Shown: positions 9,028 to 16,493, counted from the stretch's first letter. The stretch is DNA of 16,493 nt from Desulfuromonadales bacterium C00003068 (GCA_001751155.1 MAXR01000147.1:1-16493); one strand, 5' to 3'. A program made the numbers and translations. Notes: generated by a model not told the origin, from the letters alone.

Positions 9028-10043
9028 CAGCAGATACGGGGCAGCAGGTCACCACTGAGCATCTCGACCCGTCGTTGTCCACCGATAGCCGTATTCAAGA
9101 TAAGACTACCCGCCTCAAAATCACCACCAATGGCACCGATATCGGCGGCATCAGACCCCACTGAATGACGACGCATCAAGGCCACGGCTTCGTCTGCCAC
9201 CTCGGCAGCAACAATCACCAGCAATTTGCCCTCATTGGCAACAAAGAGTGGATCAAGACCGAGCAACGCGCTTAAACCACTTACGGCTGGCTTAACAGGT
9301 AAACTGGATTCGTTCAATTGAATTGCCACCTGAGATTGAAGGGCAATCTCTTTGAGAGTGGTGGCCACACCGCCGCGAGTTGGATCACGTAGGACATGAA
9401 TTTTACCTCCAAAGGTGGCAACCAGGTCGGCAACAAGATGATTAAGCGCCATACTATCGGTTTCAAGCGTGGTCGACAGGGCCAACTCCTCACGGCAGGC
9501 TAAAACGGTCATACCATGATCGCCAATGGTGCCATTGATCAAAACACGGTCACCAACACAGGCCTGATCGCCACTAATGGACACACCATCGTTCAACAGG
9601 CCAATTCCTGAGGTGTTGATAAACACCTGATCAACACTACCGCGAGGGACAACCTTGGTATCACCAGTAACAATATCGACCCCAGCGTGGCGCGCAGCAG
9701 CAGCCATTGATTCGAGGATTCGGCGCAGATCGTCAACAGCCAAGCCCTCCTCCAAAATCAAAGCGACTGAGATCGCCAGCGGTATTGCGCCGCGCATGGC
9801 GAGATCGTTCACCGTGCCATTAATGGCCAGATCACCAATATTGCCGCCGGGAAAAAAGATCGGATCAACCACATAAGAATCGGTAGAAAAGGCTAACTGG
9901 CGTGTTGGACAGTCGATCACCGCAGCATCGTTACGCTGACTGAAAGCACTACCGCTGAGAATGGGGATAATAAGCTGTTCGAGCAATTGATGACTCATTT
10001 CACCACCACTGCCATGACCCAATAAAATAATATCGCTATCCAC
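9027..10043 (-). CDS. hypE: Carbamoyl dehydratase HypE
   Basis: HypE dehydrates the thiocarbamate on its C-terminal cysteine to thiocyanate and passes cyanide to iron on HypC-HypD. The protein is about 338 residues. It opens with DIILLGHGSGGEM, the family N-terminus, has GGNIGDLAINGTVNDLAMRGA and the PurM-type ATP-binding segment TGDTKVVPRG, and ends in LPRIC with the essential terminal Cys. I place the start at GTG 10043, preceded by AAGGAG at a spacing of 10. The ATG at 10151 is in frame but would add 36 residues translated from the palindromic repeat upstream, with no HypE similarity. The stop overlaps the hypF start. The repeat separates this gene from hypD, although the other hyp genes here overlap or nearly touch. 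Confidence 0.94.
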   Translation of the reverse strand: MDSDIILLGHGSGGEMSHQLLEQLIIPILSGSAFSQRNDAAVIDCPTRQLAFSTDSYVVDPIFFPGGNIGDLAINGTVNDLAMRGAIPLAISVALILEEGLAVDDLRRILESMAAAARHAGVDIVTGDTKVVPRGSVDQVFINTSGIGLLNDGVSISGDQACVGDRVLINGTIGDHGMTVLACREELALSTTLETDSMALNHLVADLVATFGGKIHVLRDPTRGGVATTLKEIALQSQVAIQLNESSLPVKPAVSGLSALLGLDPLFVANEGKLLVIVAAEVADEAVALMRRHSVGSDAADIGAIGGDFEAGSLILNTAIGGQRRVEMLSGDLLPRIC

Positions 10044-10063
10044 GTTGCAACGGCTCCTTAATA

Positions 10064-10217
10064 TTGATGGTTTCGCAAATTCTTGTAAGATGGCTAAGCA
10101 AAAACTGCGCACCCCAAGGCGTAGTGGTTGATCGAGGGCGAAGGCATACATAGAGTATGTCGAGGTCTTGATCTAACGCTGCAACGCAGGTGGGCGGACT
10201 TTTTGCGACGCCATCAA
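10064..10217. repeat. MITE-like palindromic intergenic repeat between hypD and hypE
   Basis: The element has imperfect terminal inverted repeats: TTGATGGTTTCGCAAAT (10064-10080) and TTTTGCGACGCCATCAA (10201-10217), matching at about 14 of 17 positions. Inside is a near-central palindrome, CATAC (10145-10149) facing GTATG (10155-10159). It is flanked by looser complementarity from GATC at 10130-10133 to GATC at 10170-10173, so the element could fold into a long imperfect hairpin. No open frame in it resembles a known protein. The hypD stop codon lies inside the right terminal repeat, and the hypE ribosome binding site is just outside the left one. No target-site duplication is obvious. From memory, not checked, it resembles short dispersed repeats of Geobacter/Pelobacter genomes. 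It could have been inserted into a formerly contiguous hypDE junction. Confidence 0.7.
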
Positions 10218-11311
10218 CTGTGGTGACCAAAACGATACTGGGCAGCGCACGCCCCTTCACTCGATACCATACACGCACCAACAGGCGATATCGGTGTGCA
10301 ACGCTCACCAAATAGCGGGCACATGGCGGGCGACAAAATCCCCTTCAGAACATCACCACATAAGCATCCCACTGGCTCTTGAGGCGCTTCCACCTCAGTG
10401 GCAATCTGTTGCGCTGCGTCAAAACGAGTATACTCAGCGCGTAATCGTAAGCCACTCTGAGCTATGACACCAATGCCGCGCCAATTGGCATCGCAGGGTT
10501 CAAATACTTGAGCCAAAAGGCGTTGTGCTTTCTGATTCCCAGCCATGGTGACAAATCGGCGATACTGAATCTCCACCTGTGCCTGACCTCGCGCTATCTG
10601 CGCCAGCACCATCAGTATCCCCTGTAAAATATCCAACGCCTCAAACCCAGTCACAACACAGGGGATATGACAGCGATCAACCAAAGATTGATAGCCTCTA
10701 GCGCCAATCACCGTACTCACGTGGGCAGGACACAAATAACCATCAATCTTTAATTCAGGATCATCGCTAAGAGTGGTCATCGCTTGCGGCATGGTTTTAT
10801 GAGCACAGAGAACAAAAAAGTTATCAATTCCCTGCTGTTGCGCGGCCAAAACAGCTCCAGCAATGGTCGGCGCAGTGGTTTCAAAACCAATCCCGATAAA
10901 CACCACTTTCTTGTCTGGATTTTTGGCGGCAATGGTGAGTGCATCGAGACTCGAATAGACGATCCTCACATCACCACCACGCGCGCTCTGTTGTTGCAAC
11001 GAACGGGTTGAACCTGGCACACGCATCATATCGCCGAAGGTGGTGATAATTACGTCGCTGTGCTGACTCAAGGCAACGGCATGATCAATCGTACCGACTG
11101 GGGTGACACAAACAGGACATCCTGGCCCTGAAACGAGTCGAATATTTTCAGGTAACAGCGAACGCAAACCATGTTGACCGATAGCCATGGTGTGCGTACC
11201 ACACACCTCCATCAAGGTGACTGGTCGCGCTAACTCTGCGGCACGCTGGTGCAACGTCTTAACCAGTTGCTGCGCCAACTGTGGATCACGAAATTGGCCA
11301 AGCAAGCTCAC
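10214..11311 (-). CDS. hypD: Fe-(CN)2CO assembly scaffold protein HypD
   Basis: HypD is the iron-sulfur scaffold on which, with HypC, the Fe(CN)2CO group is assembled. The 365-residue length is normal. Motifs: MEVCGTHTMAIGQHGLRSLL near the N-terminus, SGPGCPVCVTP, GFETTAPTIAG, CPAHVS, and the C-terminal cluster region VGCLCGDVLKGI...CPLFGERCTP with the closing VSSEGACAA. Translation starts at GTG 11311, overlapping the hypC stop as GTGA, which implies translational coupling. The gene ends in GHHS, and its stop codon falls within the end of the palindromic repeat. The C-terminus still has the normal family length, so nothing important appears lost. Confidence 0.96.
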   Translation of the reverse strand: MSLLGQFRDPQLAQQLVKTLHQRAAELARPVTLMEVCGTHTMAIGQHGLRSLLPENIRLVSGPGCPVCVTPVGTIDHAVALSQHSDVIITTFGDMMRVPGSTRSLQQQSARGGDVRIVYSSLDALTIAAKNPDKKVVFIGIGFETTAPTIAGAVLAAQQQGIDNFFVLCAHKTMPQAMTTLSDDPELKIDGYLCPAHVSTVIGARGYQSLVDRCHIPCVVTGFEALDILQGILMVLAQIARGQAQVEIQYRRFVTMAGNQKAQRLLAQVFEPCDANWRGIGVIAQSGLRLRAEYTRFDAAQQIATEVEAPQEPVGCLCGDVLKGILSPAMCPLFGERCTPISPVGACMVSSEGACAAQYRFGHHS

Positions 11312-11538
11312 GAATCATCTCCCGTTGCTGCTAACAATTGACGCAATAACGTAATCGTCTCTTGAGCCTCGTGTGGATCAAGCTTCTCGATGGCAAATCC
11401 CGCGTGAGTTAACACATAATCGCCGACAACCACATCATCAAGCATCATCAAACTGACATTGCGAGTCACACCATCGACACAACACGTAGCATTCTGTTGT
11501 TCAATTTCCACCACCTCCATTGGCACAGCAAGACACAT
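11308..11538 (-). CDS. hypC: Hydrogenase maturation chaperone HypC
   Basis: A 76-residue HypC/HupF-family chaperone that binds HypD and carries the Fe(CN)2CO group to the large subunit through its N-terminal cysteine. MCLAVPMEVVEIE is the family start, with the catalytic Cys2 exposed after Met removal; DYVLTHAGFAIEKLD is the conserved second motif. An in-frame ATG at 11592 would add 18 residues ahead of MCLAVP and bury the Cys, so it is rejected. The ATG lies 5 bases after the hypB stop, and the hypC stop overlaps the hypD GTG start, so hypB, hypC and hypD are coupled. Confidence 0.95.
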   Translation of the reverse strand: MCLAVPMEVVEIEQQNATCCVDGVTRNVSLMMLDDVVVGDYVLTHAGFAIEKLDPHEAQETITLLRQLLAATGDDS

Positions 11539-11543
11539 GGTGG

Positions 11544-12275
11544 TTAACCTTGAGGGCGCAATTGCAAACGCCCCTCCAGCCATTGATACCAACAGTCCAA
11601 CCCATCAGGGGCCGTACATGATGCCTCTAAAATCACCAGATCAGGGTTCACTCGCAAAGCGTACTCCTTACAGCGTTCAACATCGAAATTAACATAAGGA
11701 AGTAGATCCATTTTATTGAGCACCATCACATCAGCAGCACGAAACATATGGGGATACTTGAGCGGCTTATCCTCCCCTTCAGTCACCGAGAGCAGTGCTA
11801 CCTTGTGATCCTCACCCAAATCAAACGCAGCGGGACACACTAAATTGCCAACATTTTCGATGAACAACAGATCGAGTGACGACAGATTAAATTTTTCCAT
11901 CCCATGACCGACCATATGGGCATCGAGATGACAACCCGCGCCGGTATTGATTTGATGGACATCGACCCCTGTTGCAGCAATGCGTTGAGCATCATTGTCT
12001 GTCTGTTGATCTCCTTCAAGGACAGCAAAGCGATAACGTTGCTGCAATGCCCGCAGAGTACACTCCAACATTGTTGTTTTGCCCGAACCGGGGGAACTAA
12101 CCATATTTAGCGCCAGCACATCATGTTGCTGAAGCTGTTGCCGATTCGCCCCAGCTAAACGATTATTTTTAGCCAGCAGATCCTCTTCAACTCGAATTGT
12201 TCTCTTCACATCATCATCGTGATGATGGTGGTGGTGATGGGAAGAACCTGCTGAACATCCACAATCAATACACAT
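11544..12275 (-). CDS. hypB: Hydrogenase nickel incorporation GTPase HypB
   Basis: HypB is a SIMIBI-class GTPase that, with HypA, loads nickel into the hydrogenase large subunit. Numbered from ATG 12275, the 243 residues show an N-terminal CxxCGC high-affinity nickel motif (C2, C5, C7), a run of seven histidines (13-19) followed by three Asp for nickel storage, the P-loop SSPGSGKT (60-67), the metal site GAGCHLDAH with C115 and H116, ENVGNLVCPA (140-149), and the guanine-specificity motif NKMD (187-190). GTG 12284 is an alternative start, but GAAGGG is placed correctly only for ATG 12275. It heads the hypBCDEF operon and is divergent from the ECF nickel importer. Confidence 0.95.
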   Translation of the reverse strand: MCIDCGCSAGSSHHHHHHHDDDVKRTIRVEEDLLAKNNRLAGANRQQLQQHDVLALNMVSSPGSGKTTMLECTLRALQQRYRFAVLEGDQQTDNDAQRIAATGVDVHQINTGAGCHLDAHMVGHGMEKFNLSSLDLLFIENVGNLVCPAAFDLGEDHKVALLSVTEGEDKPLKYPHMFRAADVMVLNKMDLLPYVNFDVERCKEYALRVNPDLVILEASCTAPDGLDCWYQWLEGRLQLRPQG

Positions 12276-12489
12276 TAGTGACACCCTTCATTCTCAAGTA
12301 ATTTTTCAAAAAATTTGAGATATTTTAGACTGCTTAAAAAAACAAAACCACACGTTTACATAAAATTATCTAGACCAAGAGATCATTTTAATCATACCAT
12401 TAGAACCAACGGTAAAGTCTATCCCGTTTCAATTTACTTACACAATCAAAAGATGTAATCATAATATCTATTTTTGGAGTTCCCCTTCT
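12276..12489. promoter_or_regulatory. Divergent regulatory region between hypB and the ECF metal importer
   Basis: This 214-base AT-rich gap must hold promoters for hypBCDEF (minus) and the importer operon (plus). Visible structure: an imperfect hairpin at 12292-12320 (arms TCTCAA and TTGAGA plus an AT-rich inner stem) in the hypB leader; a dyad TTACA-N11-TGTAA at 12438-12458 upstream of the importer; and a weak plus-strand promoter, TTACAC with CATAAT at a spacing of 16, overlapping that dyad. A GGAG ribosome binding site precedes the importer start. No clear NikR box (GTATGA-N16-TCATAC), sigma-54 promoter or cobalamin riboswitch is seen. Confidence 0.4.
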
Positions 12490-13521
12490 ATGCACATGGC
12501 TGATGCACTCCTCTCCCCCGCTGTTGGCGGCGGATTATGGCTGGCTGCCGCCCTAACACTCAGGGTTTCAGCAAAAAAATTGGAGCACAACGAAGATAGC
12601 AGCCGCGTACCTCTTATGGGGGTTTTAGCTGCGTTTATCTTTGCCGCTCAAATGATTAATATTGCCATCCCCGGCACAGGAGCCAGTGGCCACCTAGGCG
12701 GTGGCGTGTTACTAGCAATGCTACTCGGCCCCCATGCAGCCTTTATTGTCATGGCCTCAATATTGACCATTCAAGCATTCTTTTTTGCCGATGGAGGCCT
12801 GCTTGCGTTAGGCTGCAACATGATAAACCTCGGTTTTATCCCAACTTTCATTGCCTATCCCTTTATTTATCGCCGCTATGCACGGCACCTGCCAGTCGGT
12901 CGAAAGCACACGATTATCACAACATTAACAACCCTGTTCGCTCTTCAACTCGGTGCATTAGCGGTTGTCATTCAAACCACATTATCGGGCATCTCCAGTC
13001 TCGACACTAGCCACTTCCTATTATTGATGCAACCGATCCATCTTGCTATTGGTATTGGCGAAAGTTTCATTACCGTATGTGTTTTTAATCTCATCGCGAC
13101 AACACAACCACCGCAACAACACGTACCCACTCAGGGTCGAACTGCGACCAAAAGGATCTTCATTTTAGCTCTTGCGGCCATTCTCATTGGTGGTGGGTTG
13201 TCCCCCTTAGCCTCAAGTCAACCCGATGGCCTCGAATGGTCCGCTGAACGGGCCATGTTACACACTAACAAAACGCCTGAACCCGTTGACTCACCATCGA
13301 GTATCTGGCACCAGCAACTCGACAACGCTCAAACAGTTATCGCACCATTTCCTGACTACTCTTTTCGACGCACTGCGAACGACAAACACGATCCACTTAA
13401 CAGCGAAACAGCAACATCAGGGCTAATCGGTGGTGGGTTATGCGCGCTATTAATCTTTGCTACGAGCATCCTTATGCGCCGCAAGCGTCAATCCACTGCC
13501 AGCCCTCAACCGCGAAATTAA
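12490..13521 (+). CDS. ECF-type nickel (or cobalt) importer, fused M and PDGLE/N component
   Basis: This membrane protein forms the metal-specific substrate-binding part of an energy-coupling-factor importer. Its N-terminus MHMAD places His2 for metal coordination, with a second conserved His in SGHLGGG (H68). The first 200 residues contain about six to seven hydrophobic segments typical of CbiM/NikM. A further membrane segment (about 222-240) leads into a PDGLEW motif (245-250), APFPDYSF (285-292) and a last membrane helix (about 308-328), which is the CbiN/NikN-type PDGLE domain fused in one chain. GGAG precedes the ATG. CbiM and NikM are hard to tell apart by eye. Nickel is preferred because the gene is back to back with hypB and no cobalamin gene is near. 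It is followed 9 bases later by the Q component. Confidence 0.85.
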   Translation: MHMADALLSPAVGGGLWLAAALTLRVSAKKLEHNEDSSRVPLMGVLAAFIFAAQMINIAIPGTGASGHLGGGVLLAMLLGPHAAFIVMASILTIQAFFFADGGLLALGCNMINLGFIPTFIAYPFIYRRYARHLPVGRKHTIITTLTTLFALQLGALAVVIQTTLSGISSLDTSHFLLLMQPIHLAIGIGESFITVCVFNLIATTQPPQQHVPTQGRTATKRIFILALAAILIGGGLSPLASSQPDGLEWSAERAMLHTNKTPEPVDSPSSIWHQQLDNAQTVIAPFPDYSFRRTANDKHDPLNSETATSGLIGGGLCALLIFATSILMRRKRQSTASPQPRN

Positions 13522-13530
13522 GAGATCACT

Positions 13531-14340
13531 ATGGCCACGTTGGATAGCGCACTATGGCAACTCGACCAAACCAATCGCCTGGCGGATGGCACAACATGGA
13601 TTCACCGACTCGACTCGCGAGCTAAACTGTTTACAACGCTTATTTTTATTCTCCTCGTCGCCTCCCACGGCCCTTTAGAAATTTCGTCCCTGATCCCTTT
13701 TATCATCTATCCCGCTTTTTTATTATTCAACGCTGAATTACCGCTAAGTTATGTGGTCAAGCGGCTATTTTTTGCGGCTCCATTTGTTGTCTTCATCGCA
13801 ATTTTCAATCCTTTGATCGACACACAAACGGTGAACATTGCTGGCTATGAGCTGCGTCAAGGATGGCTCTCTATGTCATCCATCTTGATCCGCTTTGTGC
13901 TCACCGCCAGTGCGGCCCTTATTCTCCTTGCTTCAACGGGGATGTCTCAACTATGCACTGCTCTCAATCAATTTGGTGTGCCACACCTTTTTACCCGCCA
14001 ACTGCTATTGCTGCACCGTTATATGATTGTATTACTCACCGAGGGACTCTCGCTTTATCGCGCGACTCAACTTCGTCGTTATGGACAGCGACTGACATTA
14101 ACCACTGGCACAAACCTACTCGGTCAATTACTCCAGCGAACCACCACTCGCGCCAATCGCATCCATAACGCCATGCTCAGTCGCAACTTTTCAGGTCAAA
14201 TCTCCTCAGCAGGCACAACAACCAAGTTATCAAAGCAAGATTGGAGTTTTATTGTTGGCTGGTGTAGCCTGTTTATTCTCATGCGTAACATCAATTTGCC
14301 ACTTTATTTGGGGCAGTTGCTTAAAGGGGTTTGGTTTTAA
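13531..14340 (+). CDS. ECF metal importer transmembrane component (CbiQ/NikQ family)
   Basis: A 269-residue T-component that couples ATP hydrolysis by the O subunit to the substrate-binding M/N component. It has LDSRAKL (27-33), the usual family entry motif, then several hydrophobic helices. Two cytoplasmic coupling-helix motifs follow: RATQLRRYG (about 177-185), and IHNAMLSRNFSG (211-222), where families usually show AMxxRG. Here the final Gly is Asn, a mild deviation. A last hydrophobic segment near 237-252 closes the protein. Its TAA stop shares an A with the ATG of the ATPase gene (TAATG), indicating coupled translation. Metal specificity is inferred from context as nickel. Confidence 0.88.
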   Translation: MATLDSALWQLDQTNRLADGTTWIHRLDSRAKLFTTLIFILLVASHGPLEISSLIPFIIYPAFLLFNAELPLSYVVKRLFFAAPFVVFIAIFNPLIDTQTVNIAGYELRQGWLSMSSILIRFVLTASAALILLASTGMSQLCTALNQFGVPHLFTRQLLLLHRYMIVLLTEGLSLYRATQLRRYGQRLTLTTGTNLLGQLLQRTTTRANRIHNAMLSRNFSGQISSAGTTTKLSKQDWSFIVGWCSLFILMRNINLPLYLGQLLKGVWF

Positions 14341-15056
14341 TGCTCACTGTTGACATTGACAATCTAAGCTATATTTATGCCGATGGCACAGCGGCTTTAA
14401 CTGCGGTGTCATTGCAGATTAATACGGGGGAAAGTGTTGCACTTGTCGGAGCCAACGGAGCAGGAAAATCAACTCTTCTACATCATCTCAACGGACTGCT
14501 AACGCCCACAGCAGGTCACATTCACATCTGCGATCAACCTTTAAATAGCAAAACGCTAGCACGGATTCGCCGTCATATCGGCATGGTGTTTCAAAATCCC
14601 GATGATCAACTATTTATGACCAATGTCATTGAGGATGTTTGCTTTGGCCCGTTAAATCTTGGCCTAACGCCACAACAGGCACTAAAGGTAGCGCGAGAAG
14701 CACTCGATCAGGTTGGCGTCCTCTCTTTGCAGGATCGAACACCGTGCCGACTTTCTGATGGTGAAAAACGGCGCGTTGCCATCGCTGGTGTTTTGGCAAC
14801 ATCGCCTGAAATACTTGTTCTAGACGAACCAACCTCAGGACTTGATCCTTGGGCGCGTCGTCAACTTATTGACCTACTGAAAAACATCACCCACACACGA
14901 TTGATCGCCACCCATGACTTTGACCTCGTTCATGCTCTGTGCGAACGAACCATCGTCCTCTCTGAGGGGAAAATTGTTGCAGATGGACCAACGGCTCTCA
15001 TTCTTACTGATGATTTTTTAAATTCATCGCCGACAACAGCGTCGAATGATTGCTGA
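14340..15056 (+). CDS. ECF metal importer ATPase (CbiO/NikO family)
   Basis: A 238-residue ABC ATPase energising the ECF importer. It has Walker A GANGAGKS (37-44), the Q-loop in MVFQNPDDQLF (82-92) typical of CbiO/NikO, signature LSDGEKRRVAIAG (138-150), Walker B ILVLDEPTSGLD (158-169), and the H-loop His192 in ATHDF. The signature has Asp where the usual LSGGE/Q has its first Gly. The start is ATG 14340, sharing one base with the upstream stop. An in-frame TTG at 14331 would add three residues but has a less favourable context. The gene ends 12 bases before the end of the convergent LysE-type gene, with no terminator visible between them. Confidence 0.9.
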   Translation: MLTVDIDNLSYIYADGTAALTAVSLQINTGESVALVGANGAGKSTLLHHLNGLLTPTAGHIHICDQPLNSKTLARIRRHIGMVFQNPDDQLFMTNVIEDVCFGPLNLGLTPQQALKVAREALDQVGVLSLQDRTPCRLSDGEKRRVAIAGVLATSPEILVLDEPTSGLDPWARRQLIDLLKNITHTRLIATHDFDLVHALCERTIVLSEGKIVADGPTALILTDDFLNSSPTTASNDC

Positions 15057-15068
15057 ACAACCAACCTG

Positions 15069-15662
15069 TTAGCTAAAAAACAACCACACCGCCGTTACAC
15101 ACAATAACGATCCGAAAAACAGCCCCTGCATTCGTTGAGAATCTTTTTTTGCCACCAACAGTGCCAGAGATTTTCCACCGACAATCCACATCATACTAGT
15201 GGTCAATGTGAGAGATACCAGAGCGAACGTTAACAGAAAGATCTGTCCATAGCTTCCTGCCACGGGGGTATAAAATTGAGAGAACATGATTGTCGGCACC
15301 AATAAATATTTGGCATTGAGAATCTCAACGATCACTCCATCACGAAAGGTGAGAGGCTTAAAGGCCTCTGCCAAGCTGTTCGACATTCTAAAAAATTTGA
15401 CGGCAAGGTAGAGTAAAAACAGGATGCCAACATGTTTAATCACATTGACAGACTGTGGATAGGCCGTGAGCAAAAAATCAAGACCAAAACCTACAGCCAA
15501 GGTTTGAAAGATACTGGTAAGATTTGTCGCCAACCAAAACGGTACGGTTCCCCTAACACCAAAAGCACTGCCTGATGCGGCATAGAGGATATTTGCTGGC
15601 CCTGGGCTGATAACAATGGGCAGCAAGGTCACTAACCATAATGCAATTATTTCACTATTCAT
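15069..15662 (-). CDS. LysE/RhtB-family amino-acid exporter-like membrane protein
   Basis: A protein of about 197 residues with roughly six hydrophobic segments and the family motif SPGPANI (19-25) near the N-terminus, as in RhtB/LysE exporters of amino acids and derivatives. The substrate cannot be told from sequence. I place the start at ATG 15662 (MNSEIIALW) from homology of the N-terminus. The clearest Shine-Dalgarno sequence (GGAAGG) is better spaced for a TTG or GTG 9 or 6 bases upstream, so the true start may be slightly earlier. It is convergent with the importer ATPase gene and separated from clpB by a hairpin, so it is probably transcribed on its own. Confidence 0.85.
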   Translation of the reverse strand: MNSEIIALWLVTLLPIVISPGPANILYAASGSAFGVRGTVPFWLATNLTSIFQTLAVGFGLDFLLTAYPQSVNVIKHVGILFLLYLAVKFFRMSNSLAEAFKPLTFRDGVIVEILNAKYLLVPTIMFSQFYTPVAGSYGQIFLLTFALVSLTLTTSMMWIVGGKSLALLVAKKDSQRMQGLFFGSLLCVTAVWLFFS

Positions 15663-15701
15663 TTGCACCAACCGCAACACCTTCCAATGACAACACAATC
15701 A

Positions 15702-15745
15702 ATACAAAAGGGAAGCAAGCTTAAAGCTTACTCCCCCTTTTGTAT
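15702..15745 (-). terminator. Hairpin terminator downstream of clpB
   Basis: ATACAAAAGGG (15702-15712) is perfectly complementary to CCCTTTTGTAT (15735-15745), an 11-base stem with a 22-base loop that itself contains a small AAGCTT dyad. Read on the minus strand, the T-rich arm comes last, as in an intrinsic terminator with its U-tract inside the stem. It lies 24 bases after the clpB stop and upstream of the LysE-type gene. Confidence 0.7.
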
Positions 15746-15769
15746 GGTTTTAAAGACGAGCCATGAGCG

Positions 15770-16493
15770 TTAGGATAACACAGTCAAACTCAGTTCGCCA
15801 TTGGTCACCCCCACTTCGACGCGGCTATCATCAACTATTTCACCAGCGATGATTGCGCGACCCATCTTCGTTTCAAGCTGGTGCTGTAAATAACGTTTCA
15901 GTGGCCGTGCGCCGTAATGGGGATCATAAGATCGATCACACACTAACTGCTTGGCTTCAGAGGTCAAGTTGATCTCGATACGGCGGTCACTGAGTCGTTG
16001 TTGCAACTCTTGCACTTGTAAATCGATGATCTGAGCCAACTGATCACGGCGCAAAGGATGGAACAACACCGTATCATCAACGCGATTCAAAAATTCAGGA
16101 CGGAAATGATGGCGCAACTGACCGAGGACGGCATCGCGCGCTGTTTCACTAATCTCACCTTCTCCCTCATCCTGAAGTAAAAATTCTGAGCCGATGTTGG
16201 AGGTCATAATAATCACGGTATTTTTAAAATCGACGGTGCGGCCATGCGAATCGGTGATGCGGCCATCGTCCATGATCTGTAACAACACGTTGAAGATATC
16301 GGGATGGGCCTTTTCAATCTCATCGAATAACACCACGGCGTAAGGACGACGGCGCACCGCTTCGGTGAGCTGCCCCCCTTCATCGTAACCAACATATCCC
16401 GGTGGTGCACCCACGAGACGACTGACACTATGCTTCTCCATATATTCCGACATATCAATGCGGATCATATGCTCTTCACTATCAAACAGTGAT
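15770..16493 (-). CDS. clpB: ATP-dependent disaggregase ClpB, C-terminal part (5' end outside window)
   Basis: The frame is open at the right edge ([19 protein letters not shown]) and covers about the last 240 residues of ClpB, a cytoplasmic hexameric AAA+ chaperone that works with DnaK to extract proteins from aggregates. The second AAA+ module is visible: pore-loop region [13 protein letters not shown], Walker [12 protein letters not shown], sensor-1 MTSNIGS, arginine finger in EFLNRVDD, and sensor-2 [10 protein letters not shown]. It ends shortly after, in ELSLTVLS, as ClpB proteins do. The absence of a C-terminal zinc motif or ClpP-binding IGF/L loop in this part fits ClpB better than ClpA/ClpC/ClpX. 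Confidence 0.93.
   Translation of the reverse strand, partial: SLFDSEEHMIRIDMSEYMEKHSVSRLVGAPPGYVGYDEGGQLTEAVRRRPYAVVLFDEIEKAHPDIFNVLLQIMDDGRITDSHGRTVDFKNTVIIMTSNIGSEFLLQDEGEGEISETARDAVLGQLRHHFRPEFLNRVDDTVLFHPLRRDQLAQIIDLQVQELQQRLSDRRIEINLTSEAKQLVCDRSYDPHYGARPLKRYLQHQLETKMGRAIIAGEIVDDSRVEVGVTNGELSLTVLS

Noticed and set aside
10036..10311. A 91-codon minus-strand frame between hypD and hypE
   Set aside because: It overlaps the 3' end of hypD, runs through the palindromic repeat, lacks a ribosome binding site, and has no recognisable domain.
12209..12245. Short tandem repeat of CAT/CAC/GAT codons
   Set aside because: It encodes the His-rich nickel-storage stretch of HypB, a common feature of the family, and is not an independent repeat element.
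12276..12489. NikR operator or cobalamin riboswitch ahead of the importer
   Set aside because: A single TCATAC half-site is present, but no partner at the right spacing; the leader is too short and AT-rich, with no B12-box-like segment.
15056..15069. Bidirectional terminator between the importer ATPase and the LysE-type gene
   Set aside because: The gap is only 12 bases and shows no inverted repeat.

Overview
The window looks like chromosomal DNA of an anaerobic, metal- or sulfur-respiring bacterium of the Desulfuromonadales type (Geobacter/Desulfuromonas/Pelobacter relatives). This is an inference from three things: a chemoreceptor with a periplasmic c-type heme, a Tat-exported [NiFe]-hydrogenase with a complete hyp set, and a palindromic repeat that resembles, from memory only, a dispersed repeat of Geobacter-like genomes. 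No taxonomic marker gene is present.

Layout. Positions 1-1827 (minus) hold most of uvrB, cut by the left edge and carrying a one-base frameshift near 1350. Positions 2000-6193 (minus) form a compact operon in the order [NiFe]-hydrogenase large subunit, small subunit, methyl-accepting chemotaxis protein (MCP), closed by a clear intrinsic terminator at 1937-1971. hypA is transcribed divergently from it (6367-6708, plus). Positions 6705-12275 (minus) carry hypB-hypC-hypD-hypE-hypF as a tightly packed operon. It is interrupted by a palindromic repeat between hypD and hypE and by a one-base frameshift in hypF near 7746. Positions 12490-15056 (plus), divergent from hypB, encode an ECF-type metal importer (fused M/N component, Q, O), read here as a nickel importer because of its neighbours. 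A LysE/RhtB-type exporter (15069-15662, minus) and the 3' part of clpB (15770 to the right edge, minus) close the window, with a strong hairpin between them. No stretch over 300 bases lacks a gene.

How the genes work together. The ECF importer would bring in nickel. HypA and HypB would insert it, while HypC, HypD, HypE and HypF build the Fe(CN)2CO group of the hydrogenase active site. The hydrogenase is exported through the Tat pathway by the small subunit's signal peptide.

Most interesting point. This hydrogenase has no membrane anchor, cytochrome b or maturation protease gene beside it. Its large subunit ends exactly at the last active-site His, with no cleavable tail, a trait known from H2-sensing hydrogenases. 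The next gene, 17 bases downstream, is an MCP whose periplasmic domain carries one CxxCH heme site. Together they suggest a candidate H2-responsive chemoreceptor, in which a periplasmic hydrogenase reduces the heme of an MCP. That is a hypothesis from gene content, not a demonstrated function.
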